Shown: positions 43,301 through 51,000 of the stretch, piece by piece | Layout of the letters: each line of letters starts with the position of its first letter | How positions within the stretch are numbered: position 1 is the stretch's first letter | Source of the DNA: Euleptes europaea | Taxonomy: Eukaryota > Chordata > Lepidosauria > Squamata > Sphaerodactylidae | Assembly: GCF_029931775.1 (NCBI RefSeq) | Contig: NC_079324.1 | Coordinates: 61,821,268 to 61,885,267 of the forward strand | Direction of reading: 5' to 3' | DNA length: 64,000 bases | The notes under the pieces: generated by a model | Told to the model about the DNA's origin: nothing | Database searches by the model: none | What the model saw: only the letters and a program-made list of their open reading frames with translations | Program-made: the position numbers and the translations under genes

Positions 43301-45968
43301 CGGGACAAAACACGTTTTGGGGCCTCAGAGAAGAAATGCAAATGGCACTCCCACTGAGCCCCACAGGCCGAGTATTGAGCTGGGGCGGGGAGCCTGTGTT
43401 GCACGACATTAGCTGTAGCACAGAGAGATGTAGTTTTCTTATTTATTCGCTGCCTCATTTGAACTCAGCTCTCCCTGTCCCAGGTCCCGTGTTTTATCCC
43501 TGACTCAGAATCCGCCAGTAGCCCAAGTTACCCCTTTATAGAGCAGCCAAGGGGAAACCGCAACAGCCGCAAATCTAGCAGACGGTTAAGTGCCCTTAAG
43601 CCAATTGGAAGCAATGGGCTTAGGCATGCTTAGCTGGGTTGGATTCTGGCCAAGGTGTGCAGTAGCTTTAATAATTAGTTGGGCTGGTGATGGATGTGTG
43701 CTGTGCGGCATGGATGGAACTGGCCTGAGCAAGCCTCCTTTGCACGTACCTGAGTCCTGTCTCTTTTTCTGCTTTCTTCAGAGCAGCTGTGAAATACCCG
43801 TGTGGTTCGAAATCTTAGTGAAGTGGACTAAATACGGCTCTTTGCTTAACCCTCAAGCCAGAATCACAAGCCTCACAGTGACGGTGGTGACAGCGGCCTT
43901 GCCACAGGTGGGTGGAGCACTCTGGGAGAGCCAGCATGGCATAGTGGTTAAGAGTGGTGGTTAGGAGCGGCAGACTCTAATCTGGAGAACCAGGTTTGAT
44001 TTCTCACTCCTCCACATGAGCAGCGGACACTAATCTGGTGAACTGGGTTGGTTGCCCCACTCCTACACATGAAGCCAGCTGGGTGACCTTGGGCTAGTCA
44101 CAGCTCTCTCTGAACTCTCTCAGCCTCACCTAACTCACAGGGTGTCTGTTGTGGGGAGGGGAAGGGAAGGTGATTGTAAGCTGGTTTGATTCTTCCTTAA
44201 GTGGTAGAGAAAGTCAGCATATAAAAACCAACTCTTCTTAAAGCAGATATTTTGCCACTGAGCCATGGCCCCTCCCCAAATGGTTTGGATACATTTTGAG
44301 CAAAAGTAGCTCAAGCCCAGGTGTCTGCGTGCACAACCCACAGGACCTGCATGGTTACTAAAACTGGGCTTTCTGCTTCGTTAAGGGAAGTGTGGTGCAT
44401 TGCAGTACGGCCAGGACATTTTTCACACTTCAGCCCATCTCAGCGGCGTTATTGAAGCGATTGCCACAAACACACTTTGCATGAAGCTTTATAACCTCCA
44501 GGAGGGGCTACTGAGCATTCTTCCTCTTCTGTAGAAAAGAACTCTGAAACTCATAAGGGCACTCTCTGGCCTCAGTGGGCAAGGAAGGAAGAGGCCGCAA
44601 GCAGGGGCGTGGGTGTGTGGAATGACTCGTTGGCATCAACACCAAAATGGTGTAGATGACGGCAGTCCTGTTTTGAGGTGGGACCGGCAGAGGTGCTTCC
44701 TAGTGAACTGGTAGGTTGTACTTCTCATTGCAGAGGAGGAAGGAAACACAGGATTATTGGACTGCCATTTTTCATGGCATCATTTCTTGTGTATGCTTTC
44801 CCTCTAGCCTGGAAGTTTATTTTCTTTTCCTGCTTTAACCAGTAGCAATGAACAAGAGTCTAGTAGCAGGGTATGAGCTTTCTTGAGCCACAGCTCATAC
44901 CCTGCCAGAAATTTTGTTTGTCTTTAAGGTGCTACTGGACTCTTGCTCTTTTCTACTGCTAGTGACAGGCTAACACGGCTACCCATCATGATTTAACCAG
45001 GACAGTCAATATGTTGCTGTAAAACTGAAAGCACTTTGTTCTTGCGAATCACAGAAACAGGTACAGAGAGAGAGAGAGAGAAGGCCCTGGGTTCACTCCC
45101 TGACTACTGCAGATATTCCTCAGTACAGCCAGCCTTCCAGCTTCTCAGATTTCCATGCACTTAAGTTAGAGGTAGCATTGTGGAATCCTATAGTCATGAT
45201 GGAAACTTTTCCCCCCCAGAAAGCATACCTAAAAGCTGAGATTCTCTAGCAATGTTGCTCAACAGTTGCTCAGAATCCCACGCCTGCTTCCAATTGCTCT
45301 TCTGCTCTTTTCTCCTTTAATATATTCTTCCAGATAGCTTGCATCTGGGGCATAATAGTTTGTAATTCTGGTGCTTAGCAAAATTTGGCCTATGCTGCTG
45401 CAGCCTGCAAAGTTTAACTCTCTTGGAGCTGTCATGAGTGAAAGTAGCTGACGAGCAGATTTGGGAAGGGTGGGTAAGAAGAAGAGTTGGTTTTTATATG
45501 CCAATTTTCTCTACCTTTTAAGGAGAACAAACTGCTTTACAACCTCCTTCCCCACTACATTCACCTTGTGAGGTAGGTGAGGCTGAGAGAGCTCTAAAAG
45601 AACTTTGACTAGCCCAAGGTCACTCAGCTGGCTTCATGTATAAGAGTGGGGAAACTAGCCCGGTTTACCAGACTAGAGTCTGCCACCTATGTGGAGGACC
45701 GGGGAATCAAACCCGGTTCTCCAGATTCGAGTCCACCGCTCTTAACCACTACACCACACTGGCTCTCACCCATCACGTTGGGATCAGTTGTCTCAATAAT
45801 GGCCCGGCTGTGTGTCTCTTGCAGGTCGATTCAGGAAGCGAACGGACTATTCCGATCCTAAGCGCCGTGACTTTTGTCGACGTTTCTGCACCGGCTGAGC
45901 CAGGCTACAAATCTCGGCCAACCGTTGAGGCCAAATTGCCGTTTGACTTTTTCTTTCCATTTGTTTAA
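24951..45968 (+). CDS. TCTN1: TCTN1, tectonic family member 1 (complete; 14 coding exons)
   Basis: Exons: 24951-25308, 25487-25607, 31545-31675, 32905-33074, 33258-33345, 33972-34081, 34326-34346, 35908-36039, 37015-37134, 37506-37588, 38530-38670, 40180-40333, 43782-43907 and 45825-45968. They sum to 1,899 nt, which is 632 residues plus TAA; human is 587 (from memory). The product has a signal peptide (residues 1 to ~25), a Pro/Ser/Thr/Gly-rich linker to ~119, and a Cys-rich motif [18 protein letters not shown]. The tectonic domain runs to a C-terminus ending FFFPFV. N-glycosylation sequons include TNSS, PNSS, VNVT and YNIS. Tectonic-1 belongs to the transition-zone (MKS/B9) complex that controls ciliary membrane entry and Hedgehog signalling. 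All introns are GT-AG except intron 10, which is AT-AC. Intron 12 carries a Tc1 transposon. Confidence 0.96.
25487..25607 (+). CDS. TCTN1: TCTN1 exon 2
   Basis: The acceptor is CTTCAG|TGGCC and the donor is AC|GTAAGT. It encodes [20 protein letters not shown] and on to ACSVPVVT, the Cys-rich signature that identifies the tectonic family. Confidence 0.96.
25608..26497. other. TCTN1 intron 2, first part
   Basis: It is non-coding with no clear repeat. Confidence 0.45.
26498..26642 (-). mobile_element. tRNA-Ala-like SINE copy, inverted partner of the next
   Basis: It runs from GATGCTGCCTTCTACCAAGT to GGGACCTTCTGCATGC. It sits back to back with a plus-strand copy, so the two heads touch near 26642. 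Confidence 0.7.
26643..26800 (+). mobile_element. tRNA-Ala-like SINE copy, diverged
   Basis: ACTCACAGGGAGAGCATCTG, then AGACCCTAGAGAACCATTGG and AGACTGATCTTGATAG, preserve the order of the family. Confidence 0.65.
26888..26996 (-). mobile_element. tRNA-Ala-like SINE head fragment
   Basis: AGACATTGAACCTGGAACAT, then GTGCAAAGCAGGTACTCTAC and CATGGCCC, is the inverted tRNA-like head. Confidence 0.55.
27331..27720. repeat. Three diverged tandem units in TCTN1 intron 2
   Basis: Units starting near 27331, 27507 and 27652 each contain a CAGGATGA-like word, then GCAGTG, then AATGAAGGGAATTGGAAC-like and CCTGGCCCA-like words. Spacings are ~174 and ~145 bp. GGCCACCAG precedes the first and third units. 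It is not a known family to me. Confidence 0.6.
27721..28703. other. TCTN1 intron 2, mid part
   Basis: There is an 11-C run at ~27867 and an irregular (TG)n stretch at 28676-28703. No gene was seen. Confidence 0.5.
28704..29128 (-). mobile_element. BovB LINE 3' fragment
   Basis: The minus strand encodes [11 protein letters not shown], then [33 protein letters not shown] and the tail, all as in the 2.9-5.3 kb copy. It is 5'-truncated near FPISMYG and has several internal breaks. Confidence 0.85.
29619..29817 (-). mobile_element. tRNA-Ala-like SINE copy
   Basis: It is full length from CATGAAGCTGTCTTATACTG to CACCACTGAGCCCCACTCCC. Confidence 0.8.
29820..30500. other. TCTN1 intron 2, nothing recognised
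   Basis: Only a short (AC)n at ~29959 was noted. Confidence 0.45.
30503..30702 (+). mobile_element. tRNA-Ala-like SINE copy
   Basis: GGACCATGGCTCAGTGGAAG through GTAAGGCAGCTTCATGTG is full length. Its B-box region, GGTTCAATCCCTGGCATCTC, is well kept. Confidence 0.85.
31000..31150 (-). mobile_element. tRNA-Ala-like SINE copy, diverged
   Basis: CGAAGCTGCCTTCTGCCAAG, then CACCACCTACTACCTGAGGT and TTTAACAGGAAATGCCAGAG, are in family order. Confidence 0.6.
31545..31675 (+). CDS. TCTN1: TCTN1 exon 3
   Basis: It lies after a 5.9-kb intron full of repeats. The acceptor is CTTGGAG|AGGTGAC and the donor is CAACT|GTAAGT. It encodes [16 protein letters not shown] to [13 protein letters not shown], aligning with human GDSQFCSQKAVIYSLN to ITNY. 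Phases join cleanly to exons 2 and 4. Confidence 0.93.
31927..31990 (+). mobile_element. CR1 3'-end scrap
   Basis: GGGGTTGGACTAGATGACCC then TCCCTTCCAACTCTATGATT with ATTCTATG termination is the CR1 3' end. Confidence 0.8.
31991..32904. other. TCTN1 intron 3 remainder
   Basis: There is no recognised exon or repeat. An 8-9 C run immediately precedes the exon 4 acceptor. Confidence 0.45.
32905..33074 (+). CDS. TCTN1: TCTN1 exon 4
   Basis: The acceptor TTCCAG|ACAAAG follows an 8-9 C run, and the donor is GAG|GTAGAG. It encodes [20 protein letters not shown] to DEISRYE, matching human [20 protein letters not shown] to AAKYE. Confidence 0.94.
33258..33345 (+). CDS. TCTN1: TCTN1 exon 5
   Basis: The acceptor is TTGACAG|TACAG and the donor is GCAG|GTCAGA. 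It encodes [20 protein letters not shown] to SQCADINPA, matching human YGVPLQTSDSFLRFPSSL to TDNNPA. Confidence 0.93.
33774..33866 (-). repeat. Unnamed dispersed repeat fragment
   Basis: AAGTCCAGTAGCACCTTAGA then GGTATAAGCTTACAAGAGTC shares its start with the pieces at ~845 and ~44930. Confidence 0.55.
33972..34081 (+). CDS. TCTN1: TCTN1 exon 6 (donor duplicated)
   Basis: The acceptor is CTGCAG|GGTTCC. It encodes [18 protein letters not shown] to TNSSILA. The donor GCG|GTAAGC is repeated exactly 22 nt downstream by a tandem duplication (see separate entry). The first donor keeps the frame into exon 7. Confidence 0.93.
34076..34119 (+). repeat. 22-bp tandem duplication spanning the exon 6 / intron 6 junction
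   Basis: Two identical 22-nt units, 34076-34097 and 34098-34119, each carry CTGGCG|GTAAGCCAGG. This leaves two identical 5' splice sites 22 nt apart. Use of the second would add 22 nt and shift the frame. Confidence 0.9.
34326..34346 (+). CDS. TCTN1: TCTN1 exon 7, 21-nt microexon
   Basis: TTAG|GTACCAAACTCAAGTCAAAAG|GTAAGT encodes VPNSSQK, matching human VPDSRKK at the same place. Both neighbouring introns are phase 0, so skipping would keep the frame. It includes one N-glycosylation sequon (NSS). Confidence 0.9.
34347..35907. other. TCTN1 intron 7
   Basis: It holds a G9 run (~34653), T11 (~34751) and a (TG)n run at 35409-35427. No exon or named repeat was seen. Confidence 0.5.
35908..36039 (+). 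CDS. TCTN1: TCTN1 exon 8
   Basis: The acceptor is TTTTTTCAG|GTGAAC and the donor is GAG|GTAGGC. It encodes [17 protein letters not shown] to MCSNVVLE, matching human VPITVQSIVIQSL to CVNVVLE. A direct 11-bp repeat (ACCCTGCAAG, nearly twice) lies at ~35940-35960. Confidence 0.95.
36158..36358 (+). mobile_element. tRNA-Ala-like SINE copy
   Basis: TGGCTCAGTAGAAAAGCCTC, then CATGCAGAAGGTCCCAGGTT and a TATAAGGCAGCTTCAT end, are full length. Confidence 0.8.
36455..36650 (+). mobile_element. MIR/CORE-like SINE, diverged
   Basis: GACCCAGCATGGTGCAGTGG, then CCAGGGTCCAATCCCCACTG and GGAAGAGTGAGATAAAAAG, have SINE order (head with B box, then a structured body). Confidence 0.55.
37015..37134 (+). CDS. 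TCTN1: TCTN1 exon 9
   Basis: The acceptor is TTTTTAG|GCGAGG and the donor is CCG|GTAACT. It encodes [20 protein letters not shown] to FEIHFIP, matching human [20 protein letters not shown] to FEIHFLQ. Confidence 0.95.
37506..37588 (+). CDS. TCTN1: TCTN1 exon 10 (ends at a U12-type donor)
   Basis: The acceptor is TTTTAACAG|CAAAAC. It encodes [20 protein letters not shown] to KAGFRSPG. No usable GT donor follows. The exon ends CCTGG|ATATCCTTTT, which joins in frame to exon 11 at C|TCTGGA (codon GGC). Confidence 0.9.
37589..38529 (+). other. TCTN1 intron 10: U12-type AT-AC intron
   Basis: The donor ATATCCTTTT matches the minor-spliceosome consensus ATATCCTTT. The branch-site-like CCTTAAC at 38510-38516 matches TTCCTTAAC closely. 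The intron ends in AC 13-15 nt later, within the usual U12 range. There is no AG near the acceptor. Joining here restores G-SGIIQ as in human GSGIIQ. A CR1 fragment fills 38157-38490, ending just upstream of the branch site. Confidence 0.9.
38157..38490 (-). mobile_element. CR1 3' fragment inside the AT-AC intron
   Basis: It starts AGAATCATAGAATCATAGAG then GGACCACCAGGGTCATCTAA. It extends through the minus-strand coding end (the RNFV..PSLEVF-like region) to TCTAGACGGAAACTCTTT, 20 nt before the U12 branch site. Confidence 0.85.
38530..38670 (+). CDS. TCTN1: TCTN1 exon 11
   Basis: It begins after the AT-AC intron (TTTAC|CTCTGG) and ends CTACG|GTGAGG. It encodes [20 protein letters not shown] to [10 protein letters not shown], matching human SGIIQTTNRYGQLTILHST to GYTMQSGCKL. 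Confidence 0.94.
39268..39880 (-). mobile_element. CR1-group LINE 3' fragment with coding remnant
   Basis: The minus strand encodes [20 protein letters not shown] then [17 protein letters not shown], the C-terminus of the reverse-transcriptase protein. A 3'UTR matching that at 57.6-57.76 kb follows. Frame breaks near 39640 and 39595. Confidence 0.85.
39888..40125 (-). mobile_element. MIR/CORE-like SINE abutting TCTN1 exon 12
   Basis: TTCATTTATACCCCGCTTTT, then AAAGCAGCTTGCATCGTTCC and CTCTTAACACTGCACCGCAC. It ends ~55 bp upstream of the exon. Confidence 0.75.
40180..40333 (+). CDS. TCTN1: TCTN1 exon 12
   Basis: The acceptor is TGGCAG|AATTACC and the donor is CCA|GTAAGA. It encodes [20 protein letters not shown] to [13 protein letters not shown], matching human [20 protein letters not shown] to LDWVPIHF. 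Confidence 0.93.
40428..40558 (+). mobile_element. tRNA-Ala-like SINE, internally deleted
   Basis: GGGGCTGTGGCTCATTGTTA then TGTTCAGCCAGTCAGAGTAG jumps from head to body, so the middle is missing. The end is AAGGCATCTTCATGTG. Confidence 0.65.
41187..41384 (-). mobile_element. tRNA-Ala-like SINE copy next to the Tc1 element
   Basis: It is full length, ACATGAAYCTGCC-type start to CTACCACTGAGCCACAGCCC, ending ~20 bp before the Tc1 terminus. Confidence 0.85.
41405..42886 (-). mobile_element. Tc1/mariner-family DNA transposon, 1,482 bp, nearly full length
   Basis: TA dinucleotides flank the element (41403-41404 and 42887-42888). The ~203-bp terminal inverted repeats are roughly 94% identical by eye. 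Each holds two AAGTATTTGATCCC direct repeats (near 41418 and 41591, and mirrored near 42687 and 42862), the IR/DR layout. The minus strand (42612-41662) encodes a transposase starting [20 protein letters not shown] with DDE parts [23 protein letters not shown] and [13 protein letters not shown]. About a dozen DNA-binding residues are replaced by a TTLTLT stretch, and a frameshift near 41727 spoils the C-terminus. The gene is therefore broken; the usual end (KGFATKY, then TAA) is readable in another frame. Confidence 0.93.
42889..43780. other. TCTN1 intron 12, distal part
   Basis: No exon or named repeat was seen. Confidence 0.45.
43782..43907 (+). CDS. TCTN1: TCTN1 exon 13
   Basis: The acceptor is TTCTTCAG|AGCAGC and the donor is CAG|GTGGGT. 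It encodes [20 protein letters not shown] to VVTAALPQ, containing the conserved [19 protein letters not shown]-type SINE begins only ~18 nt after the exon. Confidence 0.95.
43926..44240 (+). mobile_element. CORE-SINE copy at the start of TCTN1 intron 13
   Basis: It is full length and begins 18 nt after the exon 13 donor, GAGCCAGCATGGCATAGTGG to CATATAAAAACCAACTCTTC. Confidence 0.87.
44241..45477. other. TCTN1 intron 13, mid part
   Basis: A (GA)n run lies at ~45066-45083. An unnamed dispersed repeat at 44847-44993 contains an inverted pair (GGGTATGAGCTTTC / AGCTCATACCC) and ends GCTAACACGGCTACCC. Otherwise it is plain. Confidence 0.5.
45478..45767 (-). mobile_element. CORE-SINE copy before TCTN1 exon 14
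   Basis: It is full length in the opposite orientation to the 43.9-kb copy, ending ~57 nt upstream of the exon 14 acceptor. Confidence 0.87.
45825..45968 (+). CDS. TCTN1: TCTN1 exon 14, C-terminal coding exon
   Basis: The acceptor is CTTGCAG|GTCGAT. It encodes [20 protein letters not shown] to [10 protein letters not shown] then TAA, matching human SGNERTILISTAVTFVDV to NFFFPFV. A consensus donor (A|GTAAGTAC) starts one base after the stop codon. Confidence 0.95.
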   Translation, partial: VDSGSERTIPILSAVTFVDVSAPAEPGYKSRPTVEAKLPFDFFFPFV

Positions 45969-46322
45969 AGTAAGTACAGAGCAAGAGCAGCTCGGCCTGT
46001 TTTGTTTTAAGGGGGAGGAACCGTGACTCTGCCTCACAAACCAAGTCCTTTCACCTGCTGTCACTGGGAGACGATTCCTCCCCAGCCCCCTCCCTTTTAA
46101 ATATGGGACCAGCCCCCATGTTCTAATCTGCAGAGAATGTTAAAGGAGGAAGCCCTGTGTGGGAAGCGAGATGACCCTCTTCCCCCTGCCGGAACACCCC
46201 TAATCCAGTTGTAGCATATGCCGGCTCTTTTTGGGTGGTTTTTTTTTTTAATGATTTGTCAAACACTGCTCTGGAGCCCCACCATACATCTGGGCCTTCA
46301 TTTTCATTTTCTCTGTTTGCAG

Positions 46323-46620
46323 AAGAGGTGGCTACTTATCGAATGTCGTTGTAAGAAACTCCACTACCAATTTTTCCTACAGAGCGTGGACAATTTAACC
46401 AGACCGTCTGGCTCCAGGGCTTTTGTTTCCTTTCTCTACAGGGAGTGAAAACAATGCTGACACGGAGCCTGCCTTTGCCCCACCATCAAATCTACCCTCT
46501 AAGCAACACAACCCTCTCTCATCTGCCAGGCCTGTGGAACACAAGTACTGCTGGGCGGGTTCCTTGCTGCGACTATGACCATTTTTAAAATCCAGAATAA
46601 AAGCTTCTGTATAGAAAGCA
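46323..46620 (+). other. TCTN1: Probable TCTN1 3'UTR exon with poly(A) signal
   Basis: A donor A|GTAAGTAC lies at 45969/45970, right after the TAA. A strong acceptor (CATTTTCTCTGTTTGCAG) ends at 46322. AATAAA follows at 46596-46601, so cleavage is expected near 46.62 kb. The exon-exon junction would sit one base past the stop, which should not provoke nonsense-mediated decay. Read-through without splicing would use the same poly(A) signal. Confidence 0.6.
46596..46601 (+). promoter_or_regulatory. TCTN1 poly(A) signal AATAAA
   Basis: It is a canonical hexamer about 630 nt after the TCTN1 stop codon, on the coding strand, with no coding sequence beyond it before HVCN1. Confidence 0.65.
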
Positions 46621-46621
46621 C

Positions 46622-47431
46622 GGGCTGCCTGCAGGCCTCTGCCCAGCAGGCCACCATGGACCAGTTTCCTTGCTTACCTGTGCATATTTAAGAGGAAGCG
46701 GCCACTGTGTGGAGTCCAACGGGCTTTCCTGTTCCACATTGTGCAAATCCTTTTCCAGGGGGATGTGATTTTTGACATGGGGTCACTTGCCCCCAAATGC
46801 TCCCCCTCCCTCATCAGAGGTGGTACAAGCATTCAAGAAGACTGTACCATGTCTTAAAATACATGTATTGGATGCAACTCTCATGCTGGCAGCTTTGAGC
46901 ACAAGGAGAGAGGTCCATCTTCAGCAGGGCCTGGAGCCCCACCTGTTCCCCTCCAGCTCCCAGAGCTCACCAAGGCAGACTAGAATCCTGCACTGAGACA
47001 AAGGGAGTGCGAGAGGTCTTCTCTGGCTATCAGTACAAATTGTTGTCAGGTAATTTGCCTTTGGTGAGCTGGAGTATGCAGCCTGGGGGGGAACATACTT
47101 GCTTTTTAACCTTTTTTGAAATTTATTTCACTCCTACTGTTTGTCTAACAGTTAGGATTAGAAACTCAAAAACTGATTGTACTAAAAAAAAAAACTTGGA
47201 GGCTACCTTGATAAGCCATAGGAAATGTACTTTGAATCCCTGCTGCCCTGCCACCTCTTCCCCCCCACACCCGATAGAAGTGAGTTAGGGAACAGCAGTT
47301 AGTCGTGGACAGCAGGAGGAAGAGGTATTCTAGATGCTCCAAGGAAACCCTTCCAGAAACCAAAGGCTGGAGAAGAAAGTCCCTGGCAGCTTTCCAAAGA
47401 AGAGTCTGCCCCTCTCCCTATGCCACAGACC
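46622..47431. other. TCTN1-HVCN1 tail-to-tail spacer
   Basis: No exon was seen. An A11 run lies at ~47185. The spacer continues into a CR1 fragment. Confidence 0.5.
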
Positions 47432-47695
47432 TCATAGAATCATAGAAGGGACCACCAGGGTCATCTAGTCCAACCCCCTGCACAGTGCAGGAAATTCCAA
47501 ACTACCTCCCCCCACACACCCCCAGAGACCCCCCTACTTTATGCCCAGAAGATGGCCAAGGTGCCCTCCCTCTCATGATCTGCCTAAGGTCATAGAACCA
47601 GCATTGCTGACAGATGGCCATCTAGCCTCTGCTTAAAAACCTCCAGGGAAGGAGAGCTCTCCACCTCCCGAGGAAGCCTGTTCCACTGAGGACCT
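47432..47695 (-). mobile_element. CR1 3' fragment
   Basis: TCATAGAATCATAGAAGGGA then CCACCAGGGTCATCTAGTCC to CCTGTTCCACTGAGGA. Confidence 0.85.
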
Positions 47696-47757
47696 CTCTT
47701 CTGGGTACTGCAACTGGCTCACTCTGAATCAGGCTCACTCTTCTACATGGATTTGAC

Positions 47758-47763
47758 TTTATT
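47758..47763 (-). promoter_or_regulatory. Candidate HVCN1 poly(A) signal AATAAA
   Basis: The plus strand reads TTTATT, a canonical hexamer on the HVCN1 strand ~260 nt after its stop codon. A CR1 fragment lies just beyond. If it is used, HVCN1 and TCTN1 transcripts end about 1.1 kb apart. Confidence 0.45.
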
Positions 47764-48021
47764 AAATAATTTTTGCCATTTTTTTTAAACTGTACAGCTA
47801 TACAATTAAAGGTTGGGATAATGGTTGCGTAAGCGTGCCCTATTTTACAGCTGCCTACTGGAGAGGCCTACTTGACAGAACTGAAAAACGTCTCCAGAAG
47901 GTCGACTCCACCTACACCCAACGCAGAGAAATGTACAAAAAGGCTGTCTTCGAAACATCGCAGTCTGGGAGACGGTGAGCTCCTCTGGGCCGGAGCGGAG
48001 CGCCGGGCAGGATTGGGCTGC

Positions 48022-48087
48022 CTATCGTGGCTGTCCGAGGAGGCCGTGTTGCTTCAGGATATTGGTCAACCTCTCGATTTCCAGCTC
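48022..48087 (-). CDS. HVCN1: HVCN1 last coding exon
   Basis: The acceptor is CTCCAATAG|GAGCTG. It encodes [20 protein letters not shown] and a final R, then TAG, matching human [20 protein letters not shown]. Only the last residues differ. Confidence 0.93.
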   Translation of the reverse strand, partial: ELEIERLTNILKQHGLLGQPR

Positions 48088-51000
48088 CTATTGGAGAAGG
48101 GGAAAACAGGGCTGTCAGTTTCCTGCGTCGGGGCTGGCAGCAGCTGATCCGAGGGAGGCTGCGTTCCCTAGCCCAGAGGTGCCTTCGTTACTCCACAGAC
48201 GTCACGCTGTCTCATTTAGCCAGAGGTCATTACAGACTTTAAAACGGTTTCTCAAATAAACGATGACACAGAACAGGAAAAACAGGCCTGCACTAATAAA
48301 TCAAGAGGATTCACAACACAGGATTAAAAAGAAAATTACATTTCTGTGTCGAAGTGCTACAACAATGAACAAAGCAGCTCCATAAATCACAGTGCCCGAC
48401 TGCCCTTTTCTCTCTACAGCACAAGCTGGAGTCTGAGATGACGCAGGCCAACCGGCCGTTGAGAAATATCAGGGGTGCCCAACACAGTGAACCCCACCCG
48501 TCTTAAAAGGTGGTCTCGCATCTGTAAACTAATGAGTGGAGGGGGGGAGAAAGCCCCCAGTTAATCTGGGGCTGTTTACTGATCTCATTCACCACATCCC
48601 CTTATTCCTTTTATACATTTTTTATTTATGGAATCATAGAGTTGGAAGGGATCACCAGGGTCATGTAGTCAACCCCCTGCACATGCAGGAAATTCACAAC
48701 TACCTCCTCCTTCCCACACCCCCAGTGACCCCTACTCCATGTCCAAGATGCCCTCCCTCTCATGAGCTGCCTAAGGTCATAGAATCAGCATTGCTGATAG
48801 ATGGCCATCTACCCTCTGCTTAAAAACCTCCAGGGAAGGAGAGCTCACCACCTCCCAAGGAAGCCTGTTCCACTGAGGAACCGCTCTAACTGTTAGAAAA
48901 TTCTTCCTAATGTCTAGACAGAAACTCTTGATTTTGATTCCTTCCATTCGTTTACCAGGGAAAAGGGGAGGGGTCCTCATTTCCTCTCTTGAGGCTCATG
49001 AGAGAGGGAAGAGCAGAACTCCCCCCCTCCACCTACAACTAGTCCTAACTCAATGCTGCTGAAATCCAGTGAACGAAGAGAGCTGCTCCTATAACAAGTC
49101 CCAGAGGTTTCCACTGCACGTGGTCACCACTGGCTGTCCCTTACCTTCTCGGCACAGCTGCCCTCCAGCTGTTGGACCTTTGTGGTGAGCTGCAGGTTTG
49201 CTTGCTTCAGCTTGGACACTTGCTGCTCAGAGCGCGTCTTCACCGACAAGATAATTCCTGGGGAGGAATTCAGAGGGTAGACAGTTAAGGAAGCCTCTGG
49301 GCTGAACCCAAAGGATCATTCCTCGACCCCTTTCAGAAGTGCTTCACAGCCTTGATCCTCACAACCATCAGTAAAGAAGAGTTGGGTTTTTTATGCCGAC
49401 TTTCTCTACCACTTAAGGAAGCATCAGAGCAGCTTACAATCACCTTCTCTTCCTCTCCCCCAACAGACACCCTGTGAGGTAGGTGGGGCTGAGAGAGCTC
49501 TAAGAGAACTGTGACTAGCCCAAGGTAACCCAGCTGGCTTCATGGTAGGAGTGGGGAACCCAACCTGGTTCACCAGATTAGTGTCCGCCGCTCATGTGGA
49601 GGAGTGGGGAATCAAACCCAGTTCTCCAGATTAGAGTCCACCGCTCCAAGCCACCACTCTTAACCACTACACCATGCTGGCTACCTCTTTTATAGATAGG
49701 AGAACTGATGCTGGGGAAGCAATCCTTGGCAGGGGTGGAGTCTGCATTACAGCTCCAAGCCCAGATCTGTTCACCTGTTTTGCATGCAGGTTCAAGCCCT
49801 GCCATCTTCAGGAAAAAGGTCTCTGGGAACAGGTACTGGGGAAGACCCGGAGGGCCATTGTAGACAGTTGTCCAAGTAGACTGTTGTGATCCAGAGGGAC
49901 CCATGATCGTGTCCTGTATACACAACTTAGTCGGTTCTTTTTAACACTTGGAGTGGTCCTGTAGACCAATCTCAGTAGAGCAAAGAGAAGAATAGGATGG
50001 ACTTGGGGCATGATTGGAAGGATCTGTGAGCCACTCATAGCGGTGGCCCAGAGGAACTGGAGCAGCTGGTGAGGATCTCTAGTAAAGACCCCAAGGCTAT
50101 GAGGGGGATTGATTTTGAAATAGCCCTTTGGGTGCAGACTGCAAGCTAACAAACGTGGGTACATCACTCTTGGATGTGGAATGTACCTCTCTTGGAGCTA
50201 CTGCCAATGGGGTGTGGGCAATTGGCACATACTTCCATCTGCTAAAAGTCATCCTTCTTCAAGACTTACCATTGATAATTCTGGCCACTCGCCACAACCT
50301 GAGCAGGATCAGGAGCCCAAACGCTTCAAAATCGTGCTTCAGGAACAGGACGACAATGTCAAGAATAAACGAAATGATGACCACGATGGCGTCCAGGACT
50401 TCAAACTTATGATGGAAGAACTCCAGGCGGTAGGTGAAAAGTTTGAAGCTCACCTCCACCAGGAAGAGCGTTAGAATGGAAAGGCTCAGGTAGTGGAACA
50501 CCTGCGGGAGCAGCAAAGACAACAGTGCAGAGAGGCATCAGGGGCTGGGCTCAGGCTGTAAACTGGAAGAGTGTGCTGAGAAAGCTCTGCCCCCAGGCCA
50601 TTCAAGGTGAGCACCTGCAACCTATACACATTATGCAAATTGAGCAAATGTTTGATGGTCTGCATAATTTGTTCTGGTTGTGCTACTCATGAGCAGCGCA
50701 ATGATGCCAAAGTCCCACCCCCTGGAAACCGTTTTCAACAACCTCTTTGACTTTTGAGGTTTCAGCAGGCCTTGGTCGTGTCTCCACAGTTGTGAAGGAC
50801 GGGACGCTTGCTTTCCCTGCGTGAAATGATCGTGGATTCTGTGCCTGCCGCACGCACACCGCCCTGACCACACAGGCCTCAAGGTCCCTTTTACCTCAGG
50901 TGCAATCTCATGCTTGTCTGGATGGATGATTTTCAAGTCCAAAAGCAACTCCCCCAGGACCAGCACGGCATCCAGGATAACTAAACAGACAACCAAGATC

